Source of the DNA: Oscillospiraceae bacterium
GTDB taxonomy: Bacteria; Bacillota; Clostridia; Oscillospirales; Acutalibacteraceae
Length of the DNA stretch: 33,444 nt
Reading direction: 5' to 3'
NCBI GenBank assembly: GCA_015065445.1
Contig: SVQF01000009.1
Span: forward strand, 1-33,444
In this document: positions 1 through 9,345 of the stretch, one piece after another
Position numbering within the stretch: position 1 is the first letter of the stretch
Layout: every line of letters begins with the position of its first letter
The notes under the pieces: generated by a model
Told to the model about the DNA's origin: nothing
Seen by the model: the letters and a program-made list of their open reading frames with translations, nothing else
Databases searched by the model: none
Program-made: the position numbers and the translations under genes

Positions 1-1049
1 CGGACACTCAGGAGGGCAAAAAAGTATCGCCCGACACACTTGCACTGATAGAAGCGTCGCTCGACAAGGCAAAGCCCGATATGGTTGTTTACAGCGGCGA
101 CCAGATATGGGGCAAACGCAATTTCAAAGGCAACAAAACAGAAATTGAAAGGGTTCTGCGTGAACTTACCGAGCCTGTCAGCAGCAGAGGAATCCCGTTT
201 GCCGTGTGCTTTGGCAATCATGACAGACAGACGGGTCTTTCAAACGCCGAGCAGTTTGAGATTTACAAGACTTTTGAATGTTTTATCGGCGAAACAGAAC
301 CTGACATTGACGGTGTTGGCAACCACTGTTTTGAGATTTGCGACGGCGACGAGGTAAAGTATCTGCTCTATACAATCGACAGCCACTCAAACCTTAAAAT
401 CGGCTACGACAACGTTCACGAAAACCAGCTCGAGTGGTACAGAAAAACACGTGATACATACGAAGACAAAACAGGCAGCCCTATTGCGTCTGTTGTAATT
501 CAGCACATTCCCGTGTGCGAGGTGTTCGAACTTCTCACTCAGGTTAAACGTACCAAGCGTGGCAGTGTAAGAGGTTTCAGAACTCACGACGGCGAGTATT
601 TTGTACTCAACCGTAACAGAGTAAATGCCGACGGCTTTATGCGTGAAAGCCCTGCCGACCCTCAGGAAAACAGCGGCGAGTTTGCTGCTTTTAAAGAAAA
701 AGGCGAGGTAAGGGGAGTATACTTCGGTCACGACCACAATAACTCATTTCACGGCGTGGTTGACGGCATTGACGTCGGCTACACGCAGGGCTGCGGCTTT
801 AACGTGTACGGACCGGGAAAGGACAGGGGTACCCGTGTTATCGACCTGTTCACCGACGGACATCTCGAGACCTTCGATTTAAGGTACAAAAACATTGTAG
901 GCAATCGGGTTAAAAACAAATTTATGTATGCGGTTATGCAGCTTTGTCCAACAAATATGTTTGACGCTGTGTCTCGCCTTGCAAAGTTTTTCGGTGCAAT
1001 TGCCGCAGGTTTTGTTATCGCACTTATTATTATGATGTTTACGGCGTAA
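1..1049 (+). CDS. Calcineurin-like metallophosphoesterase, 5' truncated by window edge, C-terminal TM helix
   Basis: Frame 3 is open from the window start (DTQEGKKVSPDTLALIEASLDKAKPDMVVYSGDQ...). Metallophosphatase motifs: SGDQIWG, FGNHDR, VVIQHIPV, GHDHNN. C-terminal hydrophobic helix FFGAIAAGFVIALIIMMFTA. Confidence 0.88.
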   Translation, partial: DTQEGKKVSPDTLALIEASLDKAKPDMVVYSGDQIWGKRNFKGNKTEIERVLRELTEPVSSRGIPFAVCFGNHDRQTGLSNAEQFEIYKTFECFIGETEPDIDGVGNHCFEICDGDEVKYLLYTIDSHSNLKIGYDNVHENQLEWYRKTRDTYEDKTGSPIASVVIQHIPVCEVFELLTQVKRTKRGSVRGFRTHDGEYFVLNRNRVNADGFMRESPADPQENSGEFAAFKEKGEVRGVYFGHDHNNSFHGVVDGIDVGYTQGCGFNVYGPGKDRGTRVIDLFTDGHLETFDLRYKNIVGNRVKNKFMYAVMQLCPTNMFDAVSRLAKFFGAIAAGFVIALIIMMFTA

Positions 1050-1060
1050 ACAACTATATA

Positions 1061-1089
1061 TTGACAAATACTGCGTTTAATGGTACAAT
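1061..1089 (+). promoter_or_regulatory. SigA-type promoter TTGACA-N17-TACAAT
   Basis: Read directly, 50 nt upstream of the ATG at 1139. Confidence 0.75.
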
Positions 1090-1138
1090 ATATTTACTAA
1101 TATACTTCGCAAGAAGAATACATTTTGGAGGATTATCT

Positions 1139-1702
1139 ATGGATAACAGACAGCAACCTCAAAACGGATATGTTGATATTCTGCAGCATATTCTGTTACT
1201 CATCTTCACATTCGGCATTTACCAGTATTACTGGATTTACAAAACAACTAAGCTACTTAATTTTTATTCGCAAGAACAGCGTAACGAAGTTACAGAGCTT
1301 CTTCTTTGCATCTTTGTTCCGTTCTATTTTATCTATTGGTATTACAAAACCGCAGATATTATTGAAAAGGTAGACTATCAGAATCCTAACAAGGACTTCA
1401 AGACTCTTTGCATTATCTTTGCAATCTTTATTCCGATTGTATCTGCAATCTTCGTACAGGACAGACTCAACAAAATGTTCGGTGCTCCTGTTTATACACA
1501 GCAGCCTGCTAATCCTTATTATCAGCAGAACGCTCAGTTCACACAGCCGCAGGGTCAGCAGTTTGCTCAGCAGCCACCTGTTCAGCCACAGGCACAGGCT
1601 CAACCTACATACGCTGCACCTCAGCAGCAGTATGCACCACAGCAGCCGCAGGAACAGCCTCAGCCACAGCAGCCGCCTGTTCAGCAGCCACCACAGCAGT
1701 AA
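1139..1702 (+). CDS. DUF4234-like membrane protein with Gln/Pro-rich C-terminal tail
   Basis: ATG preceded by GGAGGA. YVDILQHILLLIFTFGIYQYYWIYKTTKLLN resembles DUF4234. About 65-residue Q/P-rich tail. Confidence 0.75.
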   Translation: MDNRQQPQNGYVDILQHILLLIFTFGIYQYYWIYKTTKLLNFYSQEQRNEVTELLLCIFVPFYFIYWYYKTADIIEKVDYQNPNKDFKTLCIIFAIFIPIVSAIFVQDRLNKMFGAPVYTQQPANPYYQQNAQFTQPQGQQFAQQPPVQPQAQAQPTYAAPQQQYAPQQPQEQPQPQQPPVQQPPQQ

Positions 1703-1710
1703 AACAATAA

Positions 1711-1733
1711 GGCAGTCAATGACTGCCTTTTAT
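1711..1733 (+). terminator. Rho-independent terminator GGCAGTCAATGACTGCC-TTTTATT
   Basis: Inverted repeat followed by T-rich tract just after the stop codon. Confidence 0.8.
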
Positions 1734-1858
1734 TATTGAATGTTTTGTTGTATTATATTAAATTTATACTTAGAATGTTAAATCAATCATAAAGCGTTTG
1801 TATTGCACAAAGTATACTGAAAATTTACTTTTCATAATAATTATTTTTGAGGTTAACA

Positions 1859-2761
1859 ATGAAAAAAACATTGAAAAAAATTGGCATATTATTTGCGATA
1901 CATATTCTTGGCTGGGGCCTCTCATATCTTGGCAGTTTATTCCTCAGTAACAATTCGGAATCTGCAATCGGCAGCTTCATTGTGTCAGTTAGCAGCTTAA
2001 TGATTGTAATCACTTTTATTTGGGTAATCGTTGTTATAGTTAAAGCAATTATAAATAAATCCTTTAAAAAAACCGATTCTCAACACCTGCAACCGCAGGA
2101 AATTACATATTATGAAGTGCCGTCTGCTTCCAAAGTCAGAAGCTATACCTATAATACGGTGGAAACTGCAGACGAGCTGAACTGGCCGTTATTAATTTTT
2201 TTAACACTAATAATTCCGCCTTTTGGCATTTATTATACAATAAAGAAAATATTAATCGAAAATGCGTCTTTTTATAAAAACGGAACCAAGCTGTCTGTAA
2301 TTGGAGGAGTATTGACGGTTTTAGCATTGCTGATTTTTGCACTTCCGGTTGTGATTATTGTGACGGATGGGTACGTGAGCCAGGCAGCTTCAACAGAACT
2401 GATTCTTTCATTTCTGAATCTTTCATTTGCACTTGTTACACTCATAACGGGATTGTACATAAGGCATTTAGGTTTTGTTTACGACAGAATACTTTATATG
2501 ATTACCGTTGAACGAATAACTAAAATTGATGAGCTTTCGAAGTCTTTAAAGCTTAAAAAGGTTAAACTTATAGAAAAGGTACTGTATCTTATTAATAACG
2601 GAATATTAAATAATGCATATTATTATCCCTATGATAATGAGATAATCGTTGCAGGAATTTCAAAAAAGGTTGCCAGGCGGTGCAAATCCTGTGCGGCAAC
2701 AACCGTTTTTTATTCAAATGATAAGGATTGCAGGTGCGTTTACTGTGGGGCAGAACTATGA
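1859..2761 (+). CDS. Multi-TM membrane protein with C-terminal winged-helix-like segment and zinc ribbon (CxxC...CxxC)
   Basis: ORF 1847-2761; ATG at 1859 chosen. Several hydrophobic helices, then ITKIDELSKSLKLKKVKLIEKVLYLINNGILNNAYYYPYDNEIIV, ending RCKSCAATTVFYSNDKDCRCVYCGAEL. Confidence 0.75.
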   Translation: MKKTLKKIGILFAIHILGWGLSYLGSLFLSNNSESAIGSFIVSVSSLMIVITFIWVIVVIVKAIINKSFKKTDSQHLQPQEITYYEVPSASKVRSYTYNTVETADELNWPLLIFLTLIIPPFGIYYTIKKILIENASFYKNGTKLSVIGGVLTVLALLIFALPVVIIVTDGYVSQAASTELILSFLNLSFALVTLITGLYIRHLGFVYDRILYMITVERITKIDELSKSLKLKKVKLIEKVLYLINNGILNNAYYYPYDNEIIVAGISKKVARRCKSCAATTVFYSNDKDCRCVYCGAEL

Positions 2762-3429
2762 TTTACAGAAAGAAAAGAACCTATTTTGATAAGGATAGCA
2801 TCCTTCACGGTATGTGGACGGCAGCGGCGGTTTTGTGTGCCGTGTTTAGTCCGCTCGGAATTTTGATTGCCGCTCTGCTGTTTATTTATCAATACCGTCA
2901 CTATGAAGGACTTGATAATAAAATTCTGTTTTGCGGAATTGCGGATATAGTGTTCTGTTCATCCCTTGGAATGATGATTGCAATATTTAGTCTTTCAAGC
3001 GGTGATATGAAAGTTGCTCTTATTATGGCTATGTATTATGCACAGGGAATTCCTTGCGGAATTATGATAATTGCGTTTCATTTTATTATAAGACGAAGAA
3101 AAAACTTGTGCGAAAGCTGCCTTATGCTGATAAATAAAGAGCATATAGTTTCAATAGAAAAAATATCGTCTGTTTTGGGAGTCGATTATAAAAAAACCGA
3201 AAAAATAGTTGGGTCGCTTATTAAAACCAAAAGACTTGAAAATGCAACAATAGATAAAAAAGCCAAAGAGCTTGTTTTTGAAAAATCCATCTGGGCAAAG
3301 CAGCACGTTGTTTGTGAAAACTGCGGTGCAGAGCTTGTTGTTGACTTTGGGCAGACACTCGTTTGTGAGTTCTGCGGCAGTTGTTTAAAGGTAAGAAGAA
3401 TTGACAATACGCCAAACAAACCGAATTAA
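2758..3429 (+). CDS. Multi-TM membrane protein with C-terminal winged-helix-like segment and zinc ribbon
   Basis: ATG overlaps the upstream stop (ATGA at 2758-2761). HIVSIEKISSVLGVDYKKTEKIVGSLIKTKRLENATIDKKAKELVF, then CENCGAELVVDFGQTLVCEFCGSCL. Confidence 0.75.
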   Translation: MIYRKKRTYFDKDSILHGMWTAAAVLCAVFSPLGILIAALLFIYQYRHYEGLDNKILFCGIADIVFCSSLGMMIAIFSLSSGDMKVALIMAMYYAQGIPCGIMIIAFHFIIRRRKNLCESCLMLINKEHIVSIEKISSVLGVDYKKTEKIVGSLIKTKRLENATIDKKAKELVFEKSIWAKQHVVCENCGAELVVDFGQTLVCEFCGSCLKVRRIDNTPNKPN

Positions 3430-3457
3430 GAATATCAGGCGTTACAGTCTTTTAATA

Positions 3458-3597
<140 letters not shown>

Positions 3598-3679
3598 ATT
3601 GCTAATACTATACCACATTCTTTATAGGATTTCCACAACTTTTTTAAAATTTTTCACATTATTTTTAAATTTTTTAATA

Positions 3680-3708
3680 TTGTATATTTATATTATATAT
3701 GCTAAAAT
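3680..3708 (+). promoter_or_regulatory. SigA-type promoter TTGTAT-N17-TAAAAT upstream of glyA
   Basis: Read directly, 34 nt upstream of the ATG at 3743. Confidence 0.6.
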
Positions 3709-3742
3709 ATGTGTATAAAAAATGGTATGGGAGGTAATTGGT

Positions 3743-4996
3743 ATGTTTTCTGATTACTACGATTCAATCGGCAAGGTTGCCGAGACCGACAAAGAAGTTG
3801 CGGACGCAATGGCTCTCGAGCTTAAAAGACAGCGTGAGAACATTGAACTTATCGCTTCTGAAAACCTTGTTACACCGCAGGTAATGGCTGCTATGGGCTC
3901 AGTGCTTACAAACAAGTATGCCGAGGGTCTTCCTTCAAAAAGATACTACGGTGGCTGCCAGTATGTAGATATCGTTGAAGAAATCGCTATCAAAAGAGCC
4001 TGTGAAGTTTTCGGTTGCCAGTACGCAAACGTTCAGCCGCACTCAGGTGCTCAGGCTAACACTGCTGTTTACTTTGCACTTCTTCAGCCGGGCGACACCG
4101 TAATGGGCATGAGCCTCGACAACGGCGGTCACCTTACGCACGGCTCGCCTGTAAACATCAGCGGCAAGTATTTTAACTTCGTTCCTTACGGCGTTGATGA
4201 AAACGGCTATATTGATTACACTGCGTTCAACAAGGCAGTTATCAAGAACAAGCCAAAGCTCGTAGTAGCAGGTGCCTCTGCATATCCTCGTGAGATTGAC
4301 TTCAAAACAATGGCAGACATCGCTCATGCTAACGGTGCAATGTTTATGGTCGATATGGCTCACATTGCAGGTCTTGTTGCAGCAGGACTTCACCAGTCGC
4401 CGTTCCCCTGGGCAGACGTAGTTACAACCACAACGCACAAAACTCTTCGTGGTCCCCGTGGCGGACTTATTCTTTGCAACAATCCATACCTTGCAAAAAA
4501 ACTTAATTCCGCTGTGTTCCCGGGTACGCAGGGCGGTCCTCTTATGCACGTAATCGCAGGCAAGGCTGTGTGCTTTGGCGAGGCTCTTAAGCCTGAGTTC
4601 AAAGAGTACCAGCAGCGTGTTATCAACAACGCTCAGGCTCTTGCAAACGGACTTACAAAACGTGGACTCAATCTTGTTTCGGGCGGAACGGACAACCATC
4701 TCTGTCTTCTGGACCTCAGAGGAACAGGCGTTACAGGCAAGGAACTCGAAAACAGACTTGACGACGTTCATATCACACTTAACAAAAACACTGTGCCTAA
4801 CGAACCTCTTTCACCGTTTGTTACAAGCGGCGTTCGTATCGGTACACCTGCAGCAACTACAAGAGGACTTAACACAGACGATTTTGACAAAATCGCAGAG
4901 TTTATCTATCTCGCTGTTACTGATTTTGAAAACAAAAAAGATTATATCAAAAACGGCGTAGCAGAGATTTGTGCAAAGTATCCTCTTTATGAGTAA
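3743..4996 (+). CDS. glyA: Serine hydroxymethyltransferase
   Basis: Start downstream of [63 protein letters not shown]. Confidence 0.97.
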   Translation: MFSDYYDSIGKVAETDKEVADAMALELKRQRENIELIASENLVTPQVMAAMGSVLTNKYAEGLPSKRYYGGCQYVDIVEEIAIKRACEVFGCQYANVQPHSGAQANTAVYFALLQPGDTVMGMSLDNGGHLTHGSPVNISGKYFNFVPYGVDENGYIDYTAFNKAVIKNKPKLVVAGASAYPREIDFKTMADIAHANGAMFMVDMAHIAGLVAAGLHQSPFPWADVVTTTTHKTLRGPRGGLILCNNPYLAKKLNSAVFPGTQGGPLMHVIAGKAVCFGEALKPEFKEYQQRVINNAQALANGLTKRGLNLVSGGTDNHLCLLDLRGTGVTGKELENRLDDVHITLNKNTVPNEPLSPFVTSGVRIGTPAATTRGLNTDDFDKIAEFIYLAVTDFENKKDYIKNGVAEICAKYPLYE

Positions 4997-5001
4997 TAAA
5001 A

Positions 5002-6114
5002 ATGAAAGTATTTCTGATTACACTGCTTAAAATCGGGCTTAAAATACTGTACGCCCCGATGAAGCTGTTTAAAACAAAAAACAGAATTGTCTATCTTTCC
5101 CGTCAGAGCAACGACAAAAGCATTGATATGAAAATGCTTGAGGCTGCTGTAAAAGAGGAATGCCCCGACACACAGCAGGTGTTCAGGCTTAAAATGATAG
5201 ACAGCGGATTTGCCGCAAAAGTCAGCTACTGCTTTGCCGTTATCGGCGATATGTACTACCTTGCAACCTCCAGAGTTGCAATTGTGGATACATATTCAAT
5301 AACCGTTTCGTGCCTTAATCATAAGAGCGACCTCAGGGTTATTCAGATGTGGCACGCACTCGGTGCGATAAAAAAGTTCGGTCTTCAGGCAGTCGGCACC
5401 AAAGAGGGCAGGGACGCTGCGGTAAGCAAGGCGATGTGTATGCACCGCAATTATGATTACGTGCTTGCACCGAGCAGTGAAACCGCAAAGTTTTATATGG
5501 AGGCTTTCGGTGTGGACAGCGACAAAATCAAACTTTGTCCGCTTCCACGTGTTGACTTCATAACCGACGGCGAAACCCGTGCAAGCGACTTCTATTACAG
5601 CAATCCCGCCGCAGGGCAAAAAAAAGTTGTGCTTTATCTTCCTACATTCAGAGAACGTGAAGCGTACATTATAAATATGCTCAAAACCGAGTTTGACGAA
5701 AAGGACGGTTATCAGCTTATTATTTCTCCTCATCCGCTGTCATCAACAGAGGTTGAAGACAAGTATAAGCCGCACGGCGATTTCAATTCAGAGGAACTTA
5801 TAAAACTCGCAGACATTGTAATCACCGACTATTCAGCCGTTGCCTTTGAGGCGGCACTGCTTATGAAACCGCTATATTTCTTCACCCCCGACTATAACGA
5901 ATATATGACGGAACGTGGAATAAATATTGACCTTAAGGCAGAAATGCCAAACGCAGTATTTGAAGACGCAGCAGCACTTGTTACCGCTCTTGACAGCGGC
6001 GATTACGATATGAACTCGCTGTTTAGTTTTAAAGAAAAATATACAACCAATTCTAAAAATAACACGCAGACACTTGCAAAGTTTATTTCTATGCTTATTA
6101 ACAGCAAAGCTTAA
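5002..6114 (+). CDS. CDP-glycerol:glycerophosphate glycerophosphotransferase (TagB/TagF-like)
   Basis: VIQMWHALGAIKKFG, VLYLPTFRE, ADIVITDYSAVAFEAALLMKPLYFFTPDYNEY. Confidence 0.88.
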   Translation: MKVFLITLLKIGLKILYAPMKLFKTKNRIVYLSRQSNDKSIDMKMLEAAVKEECPDTQQVFRLKMIDSGFAAKVSYCFAVIGDMYYLATSRVAIVDTYSITVSCLNHKSDLRVIQMWHALGAIKKFGLQAVGTKEGRDAAVSKAMCMHRNYDYVLAPSSETAKFYMEAFGVDSDKIKLCPLPRVDFITDGETRASDFYYSNPAAGQKKVVLYLPTFREREAYIINMLKTEFDEKDGYQLIISPHPLSSTEVEDKYKPHGDFNSEELIKLADIVITDYSAVAFEAALLMKPLYFFTPDYNEYMTERGINIDLKAEMPNAVFEDAAALVTALDSGDYDMNSLFSFKEKYTTNSKNNTQTLAKFISMLINSKA

Positions 6115-6126
6115 AGGAGTATCATT

Positions 6127-6573
6127 ATGAAAAGAGTATTAACTTACGGAACATTTGATTTGCTTCACTACGGTCATATCAATATTTTAAGAAGGGCAAA
6201 GCAGCTCGGAGATTACCTCGTTGTTGCACTTTCAACCGACGAGTTCAATGCTTCAAAAGGTAAGGTTGCTTACCATAATTACGAAACCCGCAAAAAGATG
6301 CTTGAGGCTATCAGGTACGTTGACCTTGTAATCCCCGAGAATTGTTGGGAACAGAAAATAGACGATGTCAAGAACTACCATATCGACACCGTTGTTATGG
6401 GCGGCGACTGGAAAGGTTCGGACAAATTCGATTACCTCAAGGATTACTGCAACCTTGTATTCCTTGACAGAACACCCGGCGTTTCTACTTCACAGATTAA
6501 AAATGACCTTGGCTTAAAAGAGGCAGAACACGGCAAAAATCAGCTTCCCGAAACCGATAAAGAAGGCAAATAG
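6127..6573 (+). CDS. tagD: Glycerol-3-phosphate cytidylyltransferase
   Basis: MKRVLTYGTFDLLHYGHINILRRAKQLGDYLVVALSTDEFN ... RTPGVSTSQIK. Confidence 0.9.
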   Translation: MKRVLTYGTFDLLHYGHINILRRAKQLGDYLVVALSTDEFNASKGKVAYHNYETRKKMLEAIRYVDLVIPENCWEQKIDDVKNYHIDTVVMGGDWKGSDKFDYLKDYCNLVFLDRTPGVSTSQIKNDLGLKEAEHGKNQLPETDKEGK

Positions 6574-6574
6574 G

Positions 6575-7759
6575 ATGTACAGATTATCGGATAAATTTTC
6601 GGGGATGAAACCGTCAGCCACAAGGGAAATCCTTAAGGTAACAAGCCAACCGGGGATGATAGCGTTTGCAGGCGGTTCACCTGCAGTGCAGGCGTTTCCG
6701 ACTGACGCAGTGGCTGAACTTTCAAACAAAATCCTTACCGAAAATCCTGTTTCGGCACTTGTTTACGGCGTTTCTGAGGGCTATCAGCCTCTCAGAGACA
6801 CACTTCGCAACTGGCTTGCCGAAAAGGAAAACGTTGTGACTGACAGTGACGAGGTTATGATTACCTCCGGCGGCACGCAGGTTATGGATTTATGCACAAG
6901 AATTCTGTGTAACGAGGGTGATACAGTTATTTGCGAGGAACCGTCGTTTGTCGGCTCGCTCAACTGTTTCAGGTCGCACGGCTTAAAGCTTGTCGGCGTA
7001 CCGATTGACAACGACGGTATGAATATCGACGCACTCAGAAATGCTGTTGCACAAAACCCGCAGGCAAAATTTATCTATACAATTCCTAATTTTCAAAATC
7101 CGGGCGGTACCACGCTATCACTCGAAAAGCGAAAAGCGATGTACGAAATTGCAAGGCATAATGGCCTCGTGATTATCGAGGATAACCCATATGGCAAACT
7201 GCGTGTAGCGGGGGAAGATGTTCCGGCAATCAAGAGTTTTGATACAGAGGGCATAGTCGTTTATGCAGGCTCTTTTTCAAAGATTCTTGCACCGGGCATT
7301 CGTGTTGCTTACGCAGTTGTGCCGGGGGATATGGCACCTGCATTCACAATTGCAAAACAGGTCAGCGACGTTCATACGGGCGTCCTTAATCAGATGATTG
7401 TATCACGTTGGTTTGATGAATACGACGTTGATGCACATATCGAGAGTATTAAGGAGATTTATCGCCAAAAGCTGAATCTTATGTGCGACTGCCTTGATAA
7501 ATACTGCGGCGGATTTATAACTTACGTTCGACCGCAGGGCGGTTTGTTCATATGGGCAAAACTGCCTGACAGCGTAGATATGATGCAGTATGTAAAAAGA
7601 CTGCTTGACTTCAAAGTTGCCGTTGTGCCGGGCAATTCATTTATGACAGACGACACTAAAGAATGCCATTATATCCGCCTTAATTTTTCAACACCAAGTG
7701 ATGAAAACATTACAAAAGGTATTAGAATTATGGGCGAAGTGGCAAAAGAATTTATATAA
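6575..7759 (+). CDS. PLP-dependent aminotransferase (class I/II, 2-aminoadipate aminotransferase-like)
   Basis: GGSPAVQAFP, TSGGTQVMDL, IPNFQNPGGTTLS, EDNPYGKLR, YAGSFSKILAPGIRVAY. Confidence 0.92.
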   Translation: MYRLSDKFSGMKPSATREILKVTSQPGMIAFAGGSPAVQAFPTDAVAELSNKILTENPVSALVYGVSEGYQPLRDTLRNWLAEKENVVTDSDEVMITSGGTQVMDLCTRILCNEGDTVICEEPSFVGSLNCFRSHGLKLVGVPIDNDGMNIDALRNAVAQNPQAKFIYTIPNFQNPGGTTLSLEKRKAMYEIARHNGLVIIEDNPYGKLRVAGEDVPAIKSFDTEGIVVYAGSFSKILAPGIRVAYAVVPGDMAPAFTIAKQVSDVHTGVLNQMIVSRWFDEYDVDAHIESIKEIYRQKLNLMCDCLDKYCGGFITYVRPQGGLFIWAKLPDSVDMMQYVKRLLDFKVAVVPGNSFMTDDTKECHYIRLNFSTPSDENITKGIRIMGEVAKEFI

Positions 7760-7792
7760 TTATACTAACTGTACTACAAAGGATTATCTCAG

Positions 7793-8800
7793 ATGGAAAC
7801 TACACCTCAGCGAAAAAAACGCAGCTTATCTTTAATTCAGCCAACCTCAATCCCAACTCTTGGCAACTATCTTGGTGCTATGCGTGGATGGCCGAGTTTT
7901 CAGGATGAGTACGACACAATATTCGGAATTGCGGATTTACACTCAATCACTGTCCGTCAGGAACCTGCAAAGCTCCGTCAGCAAACAACACAGCTTTACG
8001 CAATGCTTATGGCAGTCGGACTTGACCCCGAAAAGAGTATTCTTTTTATTCAGTCACACGTGCCGCAGCACTCTCAGCTTGCATGGTTGCTCAATTGCTA
8101 CACGCAGTTTGGCGAACTGTCAAGAATGACTCAGTTCAAAGACAAGTCTGCACAGCACAGCGACAACGTAAATGCAGGACTTTTCACATATCCTTGCCTT
8201 ATGGCAGCCGATATCCTTCTTTACCAGGCAGACGTTGTGCCTGTAGGAGCAGACCAGAAACAGCACCTCGAAATCACCCGTGATATTGCAGAGCGTTTTA
8301 ACGGCGTTTACGGAAATGTGTTCACAGTTCCCGATGCGTATATCCCAAAGGCAGGTGCAAGGGTTATGTCGCTGCAAAACCCAACGTCCAAGATGAGCAA
8401 GTCAGACCCCAATCCAAAGGGTACGGTTTATCTCACTGATGAGCCAAGCGTGATTATGAAGAAGTTTAAGTCCGCTGTTACAGACAGCGAAATGTCCGTT
8501 CACTATGGCGAGGGCAAAGACGGGATTAATAACCTTATGACAATCTTCTCTGCCGTAACGGGCGACAGTATCGAAACTATTGAACACGACTTCGCAGGCA
8601 AGGGCTACGGCGACTTCAAAAAGGCAGTCGGCGAGGCTGTTGTTGCAGAACTTGAGCCTGTTCAGAAGAAGTATAACGAACTTCTTTCGGACAAAAAGTA
8701 TCTTCAGGAATGTTGGCAGGGCGGTGCAGATATAGCGTCACGCCTTGCGTCAAGAACTCTCAGCAAAGCGATGAAAAAAATCGGCTTCCTTCAGAAATAA
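7793..8800 (+). CDS. trpS: Tryptophanyl-tRNA synthetase
   Basis: IQPTSIPTLGNYLGAM, PVGADQKQHLEITRDIAERFN, KMSKSDPN (KMSKS). Confidence 0.96.
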   Translation: METTPQRKKRSLSLIQPTSIPTLGNYLGAMRGWPSFQDEYDTIFGIADLHSITVRQEPAKLRQQTTQLYAMLMAVGLDPEKSILFIQSHVPQHSQLAWLLNCYTQFGELSRMTQFKDKSAQHSDNVNAGLFTYPCLMAADILLYQADVVPVGADQKQHLEITRDIAERFNGVYGNVFTVPDAYIPKAGARVMSLQNPTSKMSKSDPNPKGTVYLTDEPSVIMKKFKSAVTDSEMSVHYGEGKDGINNLMTIFSAVTGDSIETIEHDFAGKGYGDFKKAVGEAVVAELEPVQKKYNELLSDKKYLQECWQGGADIASRLASRTLSKAMKKIGFLQK

Positions 8801-8815
8801 TAAATTAAAAGAATT

Positions 8816-8845
8816 AACCGCACTGTTTTTGCAGTGCGGTTTTTG
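8816..8845 (+). terminator. Rho-independent terminator after trpS
   Basis: ACCGCACTG-TTTTTG-CAGTGCGGT-TTTTG. Confidence 0.85.
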
Positions 8846-8873
8846 TCACTTTTTGGAGTATTTTGCATAGGAT
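8845..8873 (+). promoter_or_regulatory. Candidate SigE-like sporulation promoter for cotJ operon
   Basis: GTCACTTT (compare GTCATATT), 13-nt spacer, CATAGGAT (compare CATACANT), upstream of cotJA. Partial match only. Confidence 0.35.
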
Positions 8874-8902
8874 GTTATGAAAACTTTTGAAAGGGTGATT
8901 AA

Positions 8903-9097
8903 ATGGAAAACGACAATCAGAATAACAATTCATCGCAGTATCTCGGCATTTCAAAGCTGCCTGAAGACACTGTAACAGCCATGGCGTATGTGCCTTTTCA
9001 GACAGACACATCGCAGTTTACACCTGATGACGCACTGACTAAAGGTACACTTTTTAAAAACCTTGAAAAACCGTTTTTGGAGGGTAAATGCAAATGA
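8903..9097 (+). CDS. cotJA: Spore coat associated protein CotJA
   Basis: TAMAYVPFQTDTSQFTPDDALTKGTLFKNLEKPF matches the CotJA pattern. Followed by cotJB and cotJC. Confidence 0.88.
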   Translation: MENDNQNNNSSQYLGISKLPEDTVTAMAYVPFQTDTSQFTPDDALTKGTLFKNLEKPFLEGKCK

Positions 9098-9345
9098 ACA
9101 ACAGACGAAAAGCTTTGTTAAAACTCTCTGCCGTGCAGTTTGCTGCGTGGGAGCTTCATATGTATCTCGACACCCATCCGCTCGACAAAGCAGCCGCACT
9201 TCGCTACCGTGAACTCGAAAATCAGTATCAGCAACTACTCACCGATTTTGAGCAGAAATACGGACCGATTATTATGCCTGCAACAGGCAATGCGTGGCTT
9301 GACGACCCGTGGCCGTGGGAAAACGACAAGGAGGCAAACAAATAA
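9088..9345 (+). CDS. cotJB: Spore coat protein CotJB
   Basis: LLKLSAVQFAAWELHMYLDTHPLDKAAALRYRELENQYQQLLTDFEQKYGPI. Overlaps the cotJA stop. Confidence 0.88.
   Translation: MQMNNRRKALLKLSAVQFAAWELHMYLDTHPLDKAAALRYRELENQYQQLLTDFEQKYGPIIMPATGNAWLDDPWPWENDKEANK

Noticed and set aside
1540-1702. CRISPR-like or tandem DNA repeats in the cag/cca-rich segment
   Set aside because: In-frame Q/P coding low complexity without regular repeat-spacer spacing.
4043-4771. Long antisense ORFs over glyA, uvrA, metG and others in the track
   Set aside because: They lie opposite strongly conserved genes, have Cys/Ser/Arg-rich unfamiliar translations and no RBS or promoter; typical codon-bias shadows.
7760-7792. 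T-box leader or tryptophan-responsive element before trpS
   Set aside because: Only 33 nt separates the genes; no room for a T-box and no T-box sequence is visible.
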